In this document: positions 1 through 7,532 of the stretch, one piece after another | How positions within the stretch are numbered: position 1 is the first letter of the stretch | Layout of the letters: the number at the start of each line of letters is the position of its first letter | NCBI GenBank assembly: GCA_945861465.1 | Contig: CAMAVB010000017.1 | Coordinates: 1 to 53,554 of the forward strand | DNA length: 53,554 nucleotides | From: Candidatus Kuenenia stuttgartensis | GTDB lineage: Bacteria; Planctomycetota; Planctomycetia; Planctomycetales; Planctomycetaceae | Direction: 5' to 3' | Translations under genes and position numbers: made by a program | The notes under the pieces: model-generated | Databases searched by the model: none | What the model saw: only the letters and a program-made list of their open reading frames with translations | What the model was told of the DNA's origin: nothing

Positions 1-22
1 TGATAGTGTCAGATCCAGCGAA

Positions 23-214
23 TAACCCCCTCATCCGGCCTCCGGCCACCTTCTCCCCCTTACCAGGGGGAGAAGGGACTTCGAGAAACCGTGTGAAAAC
101 ACGACGATAAATCCTTAACGGCGTTACCCCTCACCCCAGCCATCTCCCCCCAATTTGTTTGCGACCACACTGCCAGGATAAACCACGCAATCTCCGCAAA
201 CAAATCGGGGGAGA
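23..214. repeat. Composite foldback repeat region upstream of uxaA
   Basis: This gene-free stretch is built from dispersed repeats. Positions 26-60 carry a C-rich motif (CCCCCTCATCCGGCC, then GGCCACCTTCTCCCCC) that recurs at 28563-28597. Positions 50-126 recur in reverse orientation at 50851-50929. Positions 143-163 and 195-214 form an inverted repeat ending in GTTTGCG/CGCAAAC, the same design as the perfect hairpin at 28441-28520. The combination suggests small non-autonomous foldback elements. No gene is seen between 1 and the start of the dehydratase at 342. Confidence 0.75.
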
Positions 215-341
215 GGGGGCAAAGTGGCGCTGTCCAGTTAAGTCCACGCCACTGCTCCGCCTTCAGAATGATTACAATTGTGAATTCAGAGTGGTATCGT
301 TCGTAAACAGTCAACATATTTTAACCCTTGAAGGAAATCCC

Positions 342-1895
342 GTGACCGCGCAGGAACCATTGCTGCTTCTTCATCCCTCTGACAACGTTGCAGTCGCACG
401 GCGCGCACTGCAGGCTGGGGAAATACTGACCGTGGCAGGCAGAACACTCCAAATTGTGGACGCCGTTCCCGCGAATCATAAAGTTGCGATCAACGACATT
501 CGAGAACGTGAAGTCATTCGCAAGTTTGGACAGCCAATCGGTTCGGCCAGCACAGAGATTGCCAGTGGCCAGTGGGTCCACGTGCAGAACGTCAGTATCG
601 AACGTGACAAAACCGGTTATGAATTCAGCACCGACCTTGTGGAGTTTCCAAAACCTGCCGACAGTCGCACGTTTATGGGATTCCGCCGCAAGGATGGGCG
701 GGCAGGTACTCGCAACTACATCGCATTGATCAGTACGGTAAACTGTTCGGCAACAACCGCTCGGTATGTCGCTCAGGAATTGGCGAAAACTGACCTCAGC
801 CGCTTTGGAAACATCGATGGCGTCATTCCGGTGGTCCATAAAAGTGGCTGCGCATTTGCCTATAACGGCGAAGATCATCTGCTGCTGAATCGTACGCTGG
901 CAGGATTCGCGCGGCATCCGAACATCGCCGCGTGCCTCGTGCTGGGCCTTGGTTGTGAGACCGCTCAGGCCGGACATCTTCAGGAATCGCAGGGACTGGT
1001 GCAACTCGGCGGTGCCTCGCGGCGCGAGCCGGACGAATCGCTGCCAATGGTGCTCAACATTCAGGAGGTCGGCGGTGTCCGCAAGACCGTGAACAAAGCC
1101 GTGGGAGTGATGCGGGAGTTGATGGTGCATGCCGATTCGGCTCGACGCGAACCGATTTCGATTTCCGAGCTGACACTGGGTCTGCAATGTGGAGGCAGCG
1201 ACGGTGCCAGCGGCATCACGGCGAATCCCGCACTGGGTTATGCCAGTGACCTGCTGGTCGCCTATGGCGGCGGTTCTGTCCTTGCGGAAACGCCCGAAGT
1301 CTATGGAGCCGAACAGTTGCTCACGCGTCGTTCAGTGTCCCGCGCCGTCGGCGATCGACTGCTGGAAAAAATCCGCTGGTGGGAAGATTACGCGAAAAAA
1401 CACAACGCTTCGATTGATAATAATCCGTCGTACGGAAACAAACAGGGTGGTCTCACCACGATTATCGAAAAATCACTGGGGGCGGTCGCGAAAGGCGGCA
1501 CTGCGCCGCTGCGAGCCGTCTACGAGTTCGCGGAACCGATCACAGAACGCGGATTTACGTTCATGGACACGCCGGGTTACGATCCGATCTCAGTCACCGG
1601 ACTTGTCGCTGGCGGATGTCAGTTGGTCGTATTCACCACTGGACGCGGAAGCTGCTTTGGATGCAAGCCGACTCCGACGATCAAAGTCGCCACGAATTCG
1701 GCGATGTACCACCGGATGCGTGACGACATGGATATCAACGCCGGAACAATTCTGGAAGGTGCGAGTGTCGAATCCGTCGGTAGGGAGATATTCGAAAAAC
1801 TCATCGCGACCGCCAGTGGCGAAAAGACGCTCAGCGAACAGCAAGGCATCGGCGACGAAGAATTCTGCCCGTGGATGCCGGGCCCGATTTTTTAG
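342..1895 (+). CDS. uxaA: Altronate dehydratase (UxaA family)
   Basis: This 517-residue protein matches the UxaA/GarD family, which removes water from altronate (or a related sugar acid) to give 2-keto-3-deoxygluconate in cytoplasmic hexuronate breakdown. An N-terminal SAF-like domain covers about residues 1-95. The catalytic part begins near GRAGTRNYIALISTVNCSAT and holds the conserved Cys/Gly-rich segments KSGCAF, GLGCETAQ, LQCGGSDGASGITANPALG and RGSCFGCKPTPTIK, probably metal-binding. I chose GTG at 342 because AAGGAA lies 5 bases upstream and the protein then begins at the SAF domain; the frame is open further upstream but reads through repeat DNA. No other uronate genes are next to it, so altronate versus another aldarate is inferred from similarity only. 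Confidence 0.88.
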   Translation: MTAQEPLLLLHPSDNVAVARRALQAGEILTVAGRTLQIVDAVPANHKVAINDIREREVIRKFGQPIGSASTEIASGQWVHVQNVSIERDKTGYEFSTDLVEFPKPADSRTFMGFRRKDGRAGTRNYIALISTVNCSATTARYVAQELAKTDLSRFGNIDGVIPVVHKSGCAFAYNGEDHLLLNRTLAGFARHPNIAACLVLGLGCETAQAGHLQESQGLVQLGGASRREPDESLPMVLNIQEVGGVRKTVNKAVGVMRELMVHADSARREPISISELTLGLQCGGSDGASGITANPALGYASDLLVAYGGGSVLAETPEVYGAEQLLTRRSVSRAVGDRLLEKIRWWEDYAKKHNASIDNNPSYGNKQGGLTTIIEKSLGAVAKGGTAPLRAVYEFAEPITERGFTFMDTPGYDPISVTGLVAGGCQLVVFTTGRGSCFGCKPTPTIKVATNSAMYHRMRDDMDINAGTILEGASVESVGREIFEKLIATASGEKTLSEQQGIGDEEFCPWMPGPIF

Positions 1896-2060
1896 CGAGC
1901 GAGGTCAGGAGTTCTGACGTCACTCCCATCACGACCCGGCTCGTCCGGGTAGGAGGATGATCGCGGAAAATGCTGGCATCATGATCATCGCTCACAAAAC
2001 CTCAAATCTGACCGCGCGGAGTATGGCGAGCGGCAGGATAGAACTTACCATTCGCAATTT

Positions 2061-2120
2061 GTACGACGGACTTCCAGTCCGTCGAGTAGCACCATGCGAC
2101 GGACTGGAAGTCCGTCGTAC
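2061..2120. repeat. Perfect 24-bp inverted repeat (hairpin)
   Basis: The arms at 2061-2084 and 2097-2120 are perfect reverse complements separated by 12 bases. Each arm contains a smaller palindrome (GGACTTCCAGTCC). It sits between the dehydratase and a decayed aminotransferase, with no gene of its own. It could be a REP-like element or a transcription barrier. There is no T-tract, so it is not a classical terminator. Confidence 0.85.
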
Positions 2121-2162
2121 CGGTAAATTCATTTCTGCCGCTCGCCTATAAGTACGACCTGG

Positions 2163-2472
2163 GCAATCTCTGACACGGGGGCCAAGTCTGTGTTTGTGGA
2201 TATTGATCGAGATTCATGGAATCTTGGTCCGAATCTTGTTGAAGCGGCGATTACTCTCCATGTTGGGCCGTTTTTTCGAGTGCATTTATGGTCAGGCGGT
2301 TGATATGATGGCCCTGCGAGATATTTGCGAACGACATGGTCTGCTAATAATAGAGGATGCCGCTCAGGTTCATGGTGCGCAGCCGACGGTCGGTTCGATC
2401 GGAGATGCTGGTTGCTTTTTCTACCCCGGTACGAGTCTGGGTGCGTTTCGATGCCAGTGTTTCCGGAATTGA
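2163..2472 (+). pseudogene. Decayed DegT/DnrJ/EryC1 aminotransferase fragment
   Basis: Two reading frames join into part of a DegT-type PLP aminotransferase. Frame one, from 2163, reads AISDTGAKSVFVDIDRDSWN and continues to about 2305. Frame two, from about 2287, reads YGQAVDMMALRDICERHGLL, then IIEDAAQVHGA and GSIGDAGCFFYPG. These are family hallmarks: the AxPVFVDID strand, the LYGQ...D loop, the EDAAQ motif with the PLP-binding Asp, and the segment just before the catalytic Lys. The frame change falls near 2285-2295. Both the N-terminal third and the C-terminal half are missing. It is a remnant of a sugar aminotransferase, probably once part of the neighbouring glycan cluster. Confidence 0.7.
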
Positions 2473-2568
2473 CGGCTGCGCCACGGGAATACGTCGTTTC
2501 AGCATTTCGTGAAGTTCATAGTTCGCCTGCGATTCGGTCCTGTTCAGCTGAAAATGGATACTGTTCAG

Positions 2569-3606
2569 ATGAAAATTCTGGTGACGGGCGCTGCGGGATT
2601 TATCGGTTCACACTTGACGGACGAGCTGCTGTCGCGGGGACACCATGTTGTCGGGCTTGATAATCTGAGGAACGGCCGCAAGGAGAATCTGTGCGACGCG
2701 ATGATGAAGGATCAATTTCAGTTTGTTCAGGCCGATTTGCTGGCTGACGAGACTTGCCACAGCGCCTGCCGTTCCGCCGACATTGTGTTTCATCTGGCAT
2801 GTCTTGGCGTCAGACATTCGCTGCACAGCCCATTTGAAAACCATCGAGTCAACGCCGAAGCCACTCTGAAGCTTCTCGAAGCGGCAAAGCAGGCCGGGAT
2901 CTCGAGATTCTTCTACATTTCGACATCAGAGGTTTATGGAAAGACGAATTCGTTCCCGATTCGGGAAACCGATATAACGGCTCCCACGACGGTTTATGGG
3001 GCGAGCAAGCTGGCTGGCGAGCACTATGCTCTGGCGTATCGCGAGTGTTTCGGCCTGAGTACTACCGTATTGCGAATATTCAACAACTATGGGCCTCGCG
3101 CCCATTATGAAGGCGACGCCGGAGAAGTGATTCCTCGGACGATTGTTCGAATTTTGAATGGCCTGAACCCTGTGATCTTTGGGGACGGCAGCGTGACTCG
3201 CGACTTCTTCTTTGTGAAAGATACTGCGCGCGTCCTCGCGGATCTGCTTGATGTTCAGAATATCACGGCTGAAACAATCAACGTCGGCACGGGCGTGGAA
3301 ATCACCATGCGATGTCTAATCGAGAAATTAGTGAAACTGATGTCCGACCATCGTGTCCAGATTGATTACCTCGACGACCGTCCTGCGGACGTTCCTCGCC
3401 TGTGGGTGGATAATGCAAAACTGAAGTCCCTCGTGTCACTTCAGCGACTGAAGGAATTCGACGAGGGCCTGCAGGAAACTGTAGAATTCTATCGGGGACT
3501 TGGCAAACCGAGCGAATTATTGTCATCTGTAGCGCTGCGGAACTGGTACACGGCTAGCCCGACTGCGACATCCGATGTGGAGTATCCCTGGAGAAACCGG
3601 CTTTGA
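2569..3606 (+). CDS. NAD-dependent epimerase/dehydratase (nucleotide sugar, SDR)
   Basis: This 345-residue extended short-chain dehydrogenase has the NAD-binding GAAGFIG motif at residues 8-14 and the catalytic set STSEVYG with YGASK (Tyr-x-x-x-Lys). C-terminal nucleotide-sugar-binding stretches include FNNYGPR and DGSVTRDFFFVKD. The family interconverts or dehydrates UDP- or dTDP-sugars in the cytoplasm; the exact substrate cannot be read from sequence. The start follows the canonical MKILVTG opening; an in-frame ATG at 2554 is possible and neither has a clear ribosome site. It opens the glycan cluster, and its TGA overlaps the TTG start of the aminotransferase (TTGA at 3603-3606), implying translational coupling. 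Confidence 0.88.
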   Translation: MKILVTGAAGFIGSHLTDELLSRGHHVVGLDNLRNGRKENLCDAMMKDQFQFVQADLLADETCHSACRSADIVFHLACLGVRHSLHSPFENHRVNAEATLKLLEAAKQAGISRFFYISTSEVYGKTNSFPIRETDITAPTTVYGASKLAGEHYALAYRECFGLSTTVLRIFNNYGPRAHYEGDAGEVIPRTIVRILNGLNPVIFGDGSVTRDFFFVKDTARVLADLLDVQNITAETINVGTGVEITMRCLIEKLVKLMSDHRVQIDYLDDRPADVPRLWVDNAKLKSLVSLQRLKEFDEGLQETVEFYRGLGKPSELLSSVALRNWYTASPTATSDVEYPWRNRL

Positions 3607-4748
3607 TTCCAATCACAATCCCGATGACTGGTGAGGAAGAAGCACTGGCGGCAGCCGAAGTTGTACGCAGTGGCTGGCTCACGCAAGGGCCAAAGGTTGC
3701 TGAATTCGAACGAGCGGTGGCTGGGTATTGCGGAACTGAACATGCAGTTGCCGTGGCAAATTGCACAGTGGCGCTACAACTTTCGATGGTCGTTCTTGGA
3801 GTCGGGCCGGGCGACGAAGTCATTTGTCCGTCGATGTCATTTATTGCAACCGCAAATGCAATCGTGCATACAGGGGCCACACCGGTCTTCGCTGATGTGG
3901 ATCCCGGGACATACAATCTGGATCCTGAAGCTGCCGAGGCTGCCATTACATCCCGCACAAAAGTGATCATGCCGGTGCATCAGATCGGCATGCCAGCTGA
4001 TTTAGATCGCTTTAACGAGATCGGCAAGAAGCACGGCGTGAAGATCTTAGAGGACGCCGCCTGTGCTATTGGCAGTCGCTACAAGGGCCACATCATCGGC
4101 GGGCACAGTGAAATGGCGTGCTTTAGTCTGCATCCGCGCAAAATCATTACGACCGGTGACGGTGGGCTGATTACAACCAACAATGCGGCCTATGCCGATC
4201 GATTGCGATTGCTTCGTCAGCACGGTATGAGCATTCCGGATACGGTTCGGCATGGGGCCAGGAAAGTCATGCTGGAAAGTTACACTGAAGTGGGCTACAA
4301 CTACCGTCTGACTGACGTGCAGGCGGCGATTGGGATCGAGCAGTTGAAGCGGTTGGACTGGATTGTCGAACGCCGCCGGGCAATTGCGGCAAGGTACACT
4401 GCAGCACTGTCGGGACATGCCTGGCTGATACCCCCATTTGAGCCCGAATATGCGACCAGCAATTTTCAGAGCTATGCAGTTCAACTCGCTGATGACGCAC
4501 CGATCAGCCGCAATGACCTGATGCAGTGGATGCTCGATCAGGACATTGCAACTCGCCGCGGCGTCATGCTGTCACACCTTGAGCCTGCTTTTGCCGGGCG
4601 GCCGGTTCCGAACGACTTGTCCAACAGCGAAGCCGCCAGCGCAAAATCGATCATCCTGCCGCTCTATCCTCAGATGACCGAACATGATCTGGGGAAAGTG
4701 CTCAGCACTCTGAATGCAGTGACCAGGAGTCGTGAGGCGGCACGATGA
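3603..4748 (+). CDS. DegT/DnrJ/EryC1/StrS sugar aminotransferase
   Basis: This full-length (381 aa) PLP-dependent aminotransferase would add an amino group to a keto-nucleotide sugar. Visible hallmarks are RSGWLTQGPKVAEFE near the N-terminus, the AFxDVDP-like FADVDPGTYNLDPE, the PLP-phosphate/pyridine region ILEDAACAIGS, and the Schiff-base lysine in HPRKIITTGDGG. I chose the TTG at 3603 because the family usually begins a few residues before GEEE; the first ATG (3624) would clip this. It overlaps the epimerase by 4 bases and the acetyltransferase by ATGA (4745-4748). With the Gfo/Idh dehydrogenase and acetyltransferase downstream it would form a WbpB/WbpE/WbpD-like route to a 3-acetamido sugar; that assignment is inference. 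Confidence 0.9.
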   Translation: MIPITIPMTGEEEALAAAEVVRSGWLTQGPKVAEFERAVAGYCGTEHAVAVANCTVALQLSMVVLGVGPGDEVICPSMSFIATANAIVHTGATPVFADVDPGTYNLDPEAAEAAITSRTKVIMPVHQIGMPADLDRFNEIGKKHGVKILEDAACAIGSRYKGHIIGGHSEMACFSLHPRKIITTGDGGLITTNNAAYADRLRLLRQHGMSIPDTVRHGARKVMLESYTEVGYNYRLTDVQAAIGIEQLKRLDWIVERRRAIAARYTAALSGHAWLIPPFEPEYATSNFQSYAVQLADDAPISRNDLMQWMLDQDIATRRGVMLSHLEPAFAGRPVPNDLSNSEAASAKSIILPLYPQMTEHDLGKVLSTLNAVTRSREAAR

Positions 4749-5173
4749 GCTTACCTCCGAACCCCTACCACGATTTGTGCTGGATCGTCGGCGATCCCCG
4801 GATTGGCGAAGGAACCTGGATTGGTGCGTTTACCCTCATTGATGGGCAGGGTGGTTTGGAGATTGGCAGGGGGTGCAACATATCAAGTGGTGCACAGATC
4901 CTGACGCATTCCACTGTCCAGCGATGCATTTCCGAACGAATTTATGATAAGGTCGATCGAGCGGCGACATTGATAGAAGATTTCGTATTTATTGGTTCTA
5001 ATGCCGTGGTGCTCATGGGCTGTCGAATAGGACACCATTCTGTCATTGCAGCCGGGGCTGTCGTTCCTGAGCATACCATTGTCGAACCCTTTAGTCTTTG
5101 GGCGGGAGTTCCTGCCAGATTTATTCGTTCTGTCCAGGAAGATGTGCACAACCTGCGGAAAGACCATTCGTGA
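4745..5173 (+). CDS. Left-handed beta-helix (hexapeptide) acyltransferase
   Basis: This 142-residue protein consists largely of hexapeptide repeats ([LIV]-G-x4), for example WIGAFTLIDG, LEIGRGCNISSG, FIGSNAVVLMG and IGHHSVIAAGAVVPE, and ends in the usual WAGVPARFIR loop. The His of ILTHST is a plausible catalytic base. Such enzymes move an acetyl group from acetyl-CoA to an amino or hydroxyl group of a sugar, acting as trimers in the cytoplasm. The ATG overlaps the aminotransferase stop (ATGA) and its own TGA overlaps the GTG of the glycosyltransferase, so four genes from 2569 to 6189 are translationally coupled. This is one of two acetyltransferases in the cluster, the other being at 9818. 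Confidence 0.88.
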   Translation: MSLPPNPYHDLCWIVGDPRIGEGTWIGAFTLIDGQGGLEIGRGCNISSGAQILTHSTVQRCISERIYDKVDRAATLIEDFVFIGSNAVVLMGCRIGHHSVIAAGAVVPEHTIVEPFSLWAGVPARFIRSVQEDVHNLRKDHS

Positions 5174-6189
5174 GTATTCCAAGAATCAGTGTGATCACGG
5201 CATTTCTGAATGAGGCGGACAATCTGCCTGCGTGGAAACAACGGGTCGAAGCTGCCCTGAGTGAATGCCGGGAAACCTTTGAGTTAGTGTTTGTCGATGA
5301 TCACTCGGCCGATGGCAGCACAGATTTGGTCCGCCACTGGTCGTTCGCCGATCCTCTAATCCAGTATGTGCGTCTTTCTCGCAACTGTGGTTCACACGCG
5401 GCATTCTCGGCTGGTCTGGAATCCTGTCGCGGTGATTGCGCTATATTACTGGCAGCAGACCTCCAGGATCCCCCCGAGGCGATTCCTCGTCTTCTTCAAG
5501 AGTGGCAAGCGGGCTACGGTGTGGTTTGGGCAGCTCGGTCAGAACGCCTGGGGGAATCATGGTCGACCAAGCTGTTTTCGTCAGCCTACTACTTTATCAT
5601 GCAGAAGCTCGCACTGCCGGAGATGCCTCGGCAGGGTGCCGATTTTGTACTTCTTGATCGTAAAGTCATTGACGCTTACAACGCCATTCCGGAAAAAAAC
5701 ACCAGTTTTCTGGCAATGATCCTGTGGTTGGGGTTTCGGCAAACGACGATCTCCTACGTCAAGGAAGCTCGGGCTGCGGGAAAGAGTAAGTGGACATTCG
5801 CAAAGAAACTCAAGCTCCTCGTCGATTCGATTGTTTCCTTCAGTTTCGCACCGATTCGCTTTGCCAGTTATCTTGGAATGCTGGTGAGTCTGACCGCATT
5901 TGGTTTCTCCATCCACGTTTTTGTGAACGCCATTTTTGGCCACCCCATCGAAGGATTTTCGTCCTTGATGATGGTCGTGCTGTGGATTGGCGGTATCCAG
6001 TTGTTGATTCTCGGGATTCTCGGCGAATACCTATGGCGGGCATTTGATCAGGTGCGGGGTCGGCCTTACTACGTCGTGGAAGAACGATCTGGATCGCCCA
6101 TTAATGTTGTAGTGCCAAAGGAGATGGTACAAGTTGATTCCGCCGTGTCGCAGCCCCTTGCGGATGGAGCGATAAATTCGGCCAGTTGA
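5170..6189 (+). CDS. Family 2 glycosyltransferase, ArnC/GtrB/DPM-like, with two C-terminal membrane helices
   Basis: This 339-residue enzyme resembles polyprenyl-phosphate glycosyltransferases such as ArnC, GtrB and dolichol-phosphate mannose synthase. The N-terminal GT-A domain has VITAFLNEADNLP, the nucleotide-binding FVDDHSADGS, and DLQDPPE containing the metal-binding Asp. An amphipathic/Arg-rich segment leads to two strongly hydrophobic helices (about residues 230-255 and 265-290). The expected role is to load a nucleotide sugar onto undecaprenyl phosphate at the inner face of the membrane. The start is GTG 5170, overlapping the previous TGA; the frame is open further upstream but lies wholly inside the acetyltransferase gene. 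The neighbouring four-helix protein and the GT39-like protein complete an Arn-like logic. Confidence 0.9.
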   Translation: MSIPRISVITAFLNEADNLPAWKQRVEAALSECRETFELVFVDDHSADGSTDLVRHWSFADPLIQYVRLSRNCGSHAAFSAGLESCRGDCAILLAADLQDPPEAIPRLLQEWQAGYGVVWAARSERLGESWSTKLFSSAYYFIMQKLALPEMPRQGADFVLLDRKVIDAYNAIPEKNTSFLAMILWLGFRQTTISYVKEARAAGKSKWTFAKKLKLLVDSIVSFSFAPIRFASYLGMLVSLTAFGFSIHVFVNAIFGHPIEGFSSLMMVVLWIGGIQLLILGILGEYLWRAFDQVRGRPYYVVEERSGSPINVVVPKEMVQVDSAVSQPLADGAINSAS

Positions 6190-6241
6190 GGTTTTCGGAT
6201 CGATTCGGTTGACTTGGCAGCCCTTGTAGAGGTGAAGTTGC

Positions 6242-6685
6242 ATGATGCGTTTATGGTCGAGTTGGGGACTCGTTGTACTCTCCGCGATTTGCGATTCCTA
6301 CGCCGCGTATGTCGTGAAGCACAAATTCAACATGCAGGGAGACATGGACTGGACATCCTTTGCTGCCGTCAGAGCTTATTTGTGGGAATTCATCCAATCC
6401 CCATTGCTGTTGACGGCGATCGTGACATTTTCTGCTGCGCCGGCATTATGGTTTTTTGCGTTGAATCGTCTTGACCTGTCCGCAGCTTATCCCGTCCTTG
6501 TCGCGTTGCACTTAGTCTTCGTGATGTTGACCGGGGCGTTGCTGCTCGGTGAAGACGTGAACGCATACAAGGTGGCAGGTACGGTACTGCTGGTGGCAAG
6601 TCTGGTACTTTTCGGAATTGGCAGCTTAAAGAAGAATTCGAAGGAACACGTCGGTGAAGATCACATTGGGACAACTGCTCGTTGA
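6242..6685 (+). CDS. EmrE/ArnE-like four-helix membrane protein (DMT superfamily)
   Basis: This 147-residue protein has four hydrophobic helices, with FFALNRLDLSAAYPVLVALH in the third and the GEDVNAYKVAGTVLLVASLV segment typical of small multidrug-resistance and ArnE/ArnF-type proteins. It is longer than EmrE by an insertion after helix one. GAGGTGAAG about 10 bases upstream of the ATG is a good ribosome site. Placed straight after a polyprenyl-phosphate glycosyltransferase, it more likely flips a lipid-linked sugar across the membrane than exports drugs; this is inferred from context and from the ArnE/ArnF precedent. Its 3' end overlaps the nitrilase gene by 32 bases. Confidence 0.85.
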   Translation: MMRLWSSWGLVVLSAICDSYAAYVVKHKFNMQGDMDWTSFAAVRAYLWEFIQSPLLLTAIVTFSAAPALWFFALNRLDLSAAYPVLVALHLVFVMLTGALLLGEDVNAYKVAGTVLLVASLVLFGIGSLKKNSKEHVGEDHIGTTAR

Positions 6686-7523
6686 AGGGGGCGAGCCTGC
6701 GCGAAATCTTGAGCGAGCGCAGTCAATGGTCAGGGCCGCAGCGCAGCATGGCTCAGATTTGATACTGCTTCCGGAGACCCTGGACTTCGCATGGACTCAC
6801 CCTTCAGCGTTGCGAGAGGCAGAGCCAATACCAGGGAGGTTGAGCGACCAGCTTTGCAGCTTTGCCAGAGATTCTGGAATTTTTGTCTGCGCAGGCCTGA
6901 CAGAGGCCACTGCCAGAGGGAACTATAACACAGGAATCCTGATCGACCGGTGCGGACAGATCGTCGCGGTGCATCACAAAATTAATCTTTTGGATGTGGA
7001 ATTACCGTTTTATCGCGTGGGTCAGCAGTTAAGAGTCGTCGATACGGAGTTGGGGCGAATTGGCCTGAATGTGTGTGCAGACAATTACATTGATGGTCTG
7101 GCAATTGGCCACACGCTGGGACGCATGGGAGCGCAGATCATCCTGTCGCCGTCGTCCTGGACTTCTTCATTTTCGGTAGATGAAGTGGTCGATCCCTATG
7201 CGGACAAGTGGCTCGCACCATTTTTCATGCTCGCGAAAATGTACGACATGTACGTTGCCAGTTCGACCAGCGTGGGATACATTGTGGGCGGGCCTTATGA
7301 AGGTAAAAAAATGGTTGGGCGTTCTCTTGTCGCGGGGCCGCAGGGGATCGTTTGTCAGGGGCCATTCAATGAGTTTGCGGGCGATGTGGTCCATGCAGAG
7401 CTGCACTTGATGCAAAGTCCGGCGGTTGGCACAGCGATTGGCAGTCGCTTGCAGGGATTGGGGTACCAGCTGGACGACACACAGTGGCCAGCATTCAAAC
7501 GTGCCCATTATCATTCAAAGTAG
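6654..7523 (+). CDS. Carbon-nitrogen hydrolase (nitrilase superfamily), possible ammonia-supplying amidase
   Basis: This 289-residue nitrilase-fold enzyme shows the full catalytic triad: Glu41 (LLPETLDF), Lys109 (HHKINLLDVE) and Cys141 (NVCADNY), with the usual spacing. Members hydrolyse amides or nitriles; some, such as the glutaminase domain of glutamine-dependent NAD+ synthetase, release ammonia from glutamine. The start is GTG 6654 with AAGGA 8 bases upstream, inside the end of the previous gene. It lies 9 bases before a PP-loop sugar amidotransferase, and no HisH/HisF-type ammonia source is seen nearby. I infer that it may feed ammonia to that enzyme. An independent amidase on a glycan intermediate is the alternative. 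Confidence 0.88.
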   Translation: MKITLGQLLVEGGEPARNLERAQSMVRAAAQHGSDLILLPETLDFAWTHPSALREAEPIPGRLSDQLCSFARDSGIFVCAGLTEATARGNYNTGILIDRCGQIVAVHHKINLLDVELPFYRVGQQLRVVDTELGRIGLNVCADNYIDGLAIGHTLGRMGAQIILSPSSWTSSFSVDEVVDPYADKWLAPFFMLAKMYDMYVASSTSVGYIVGGPYEGKKMVGRSLVAGPQGIVCQGPFNEFAGDVVHAELHLMQSPAVGTAIGSRLQGLGYQLDDTQWPAFKRAHYHSK

Positions 7524-7532
7524 GGGCGATTC

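Noticed and set aside
321-1187. Long - strand frame (288 codons) opposite the altronate dehydratase
   Set aside because: It is a shadow of uxaA; its translation has no family features and the + strand protein is full-length with conserved motifs.
1934-1950. ACCCGG/CCGGGT hairpin after uxaA as terminator
   Set aside because: Only six base pairs with no T-tract.
1957-2151. 64-codon + strand frame after uxaA
   Set aside because: It is mostly the translated 24-bp inverted repeat and lacks any protein-like features.
6654-7523. Nitrilase as half of a split NAD+ synthetase with the downstream PP-loop gene
   Set aside because: The PP-loop protein has the Cys pairs and length of WbpG/PseA sugar amidotransferases and lies in a sugar cluster, so NAD+ synthesis is unlikely; only the architecture is analogous.
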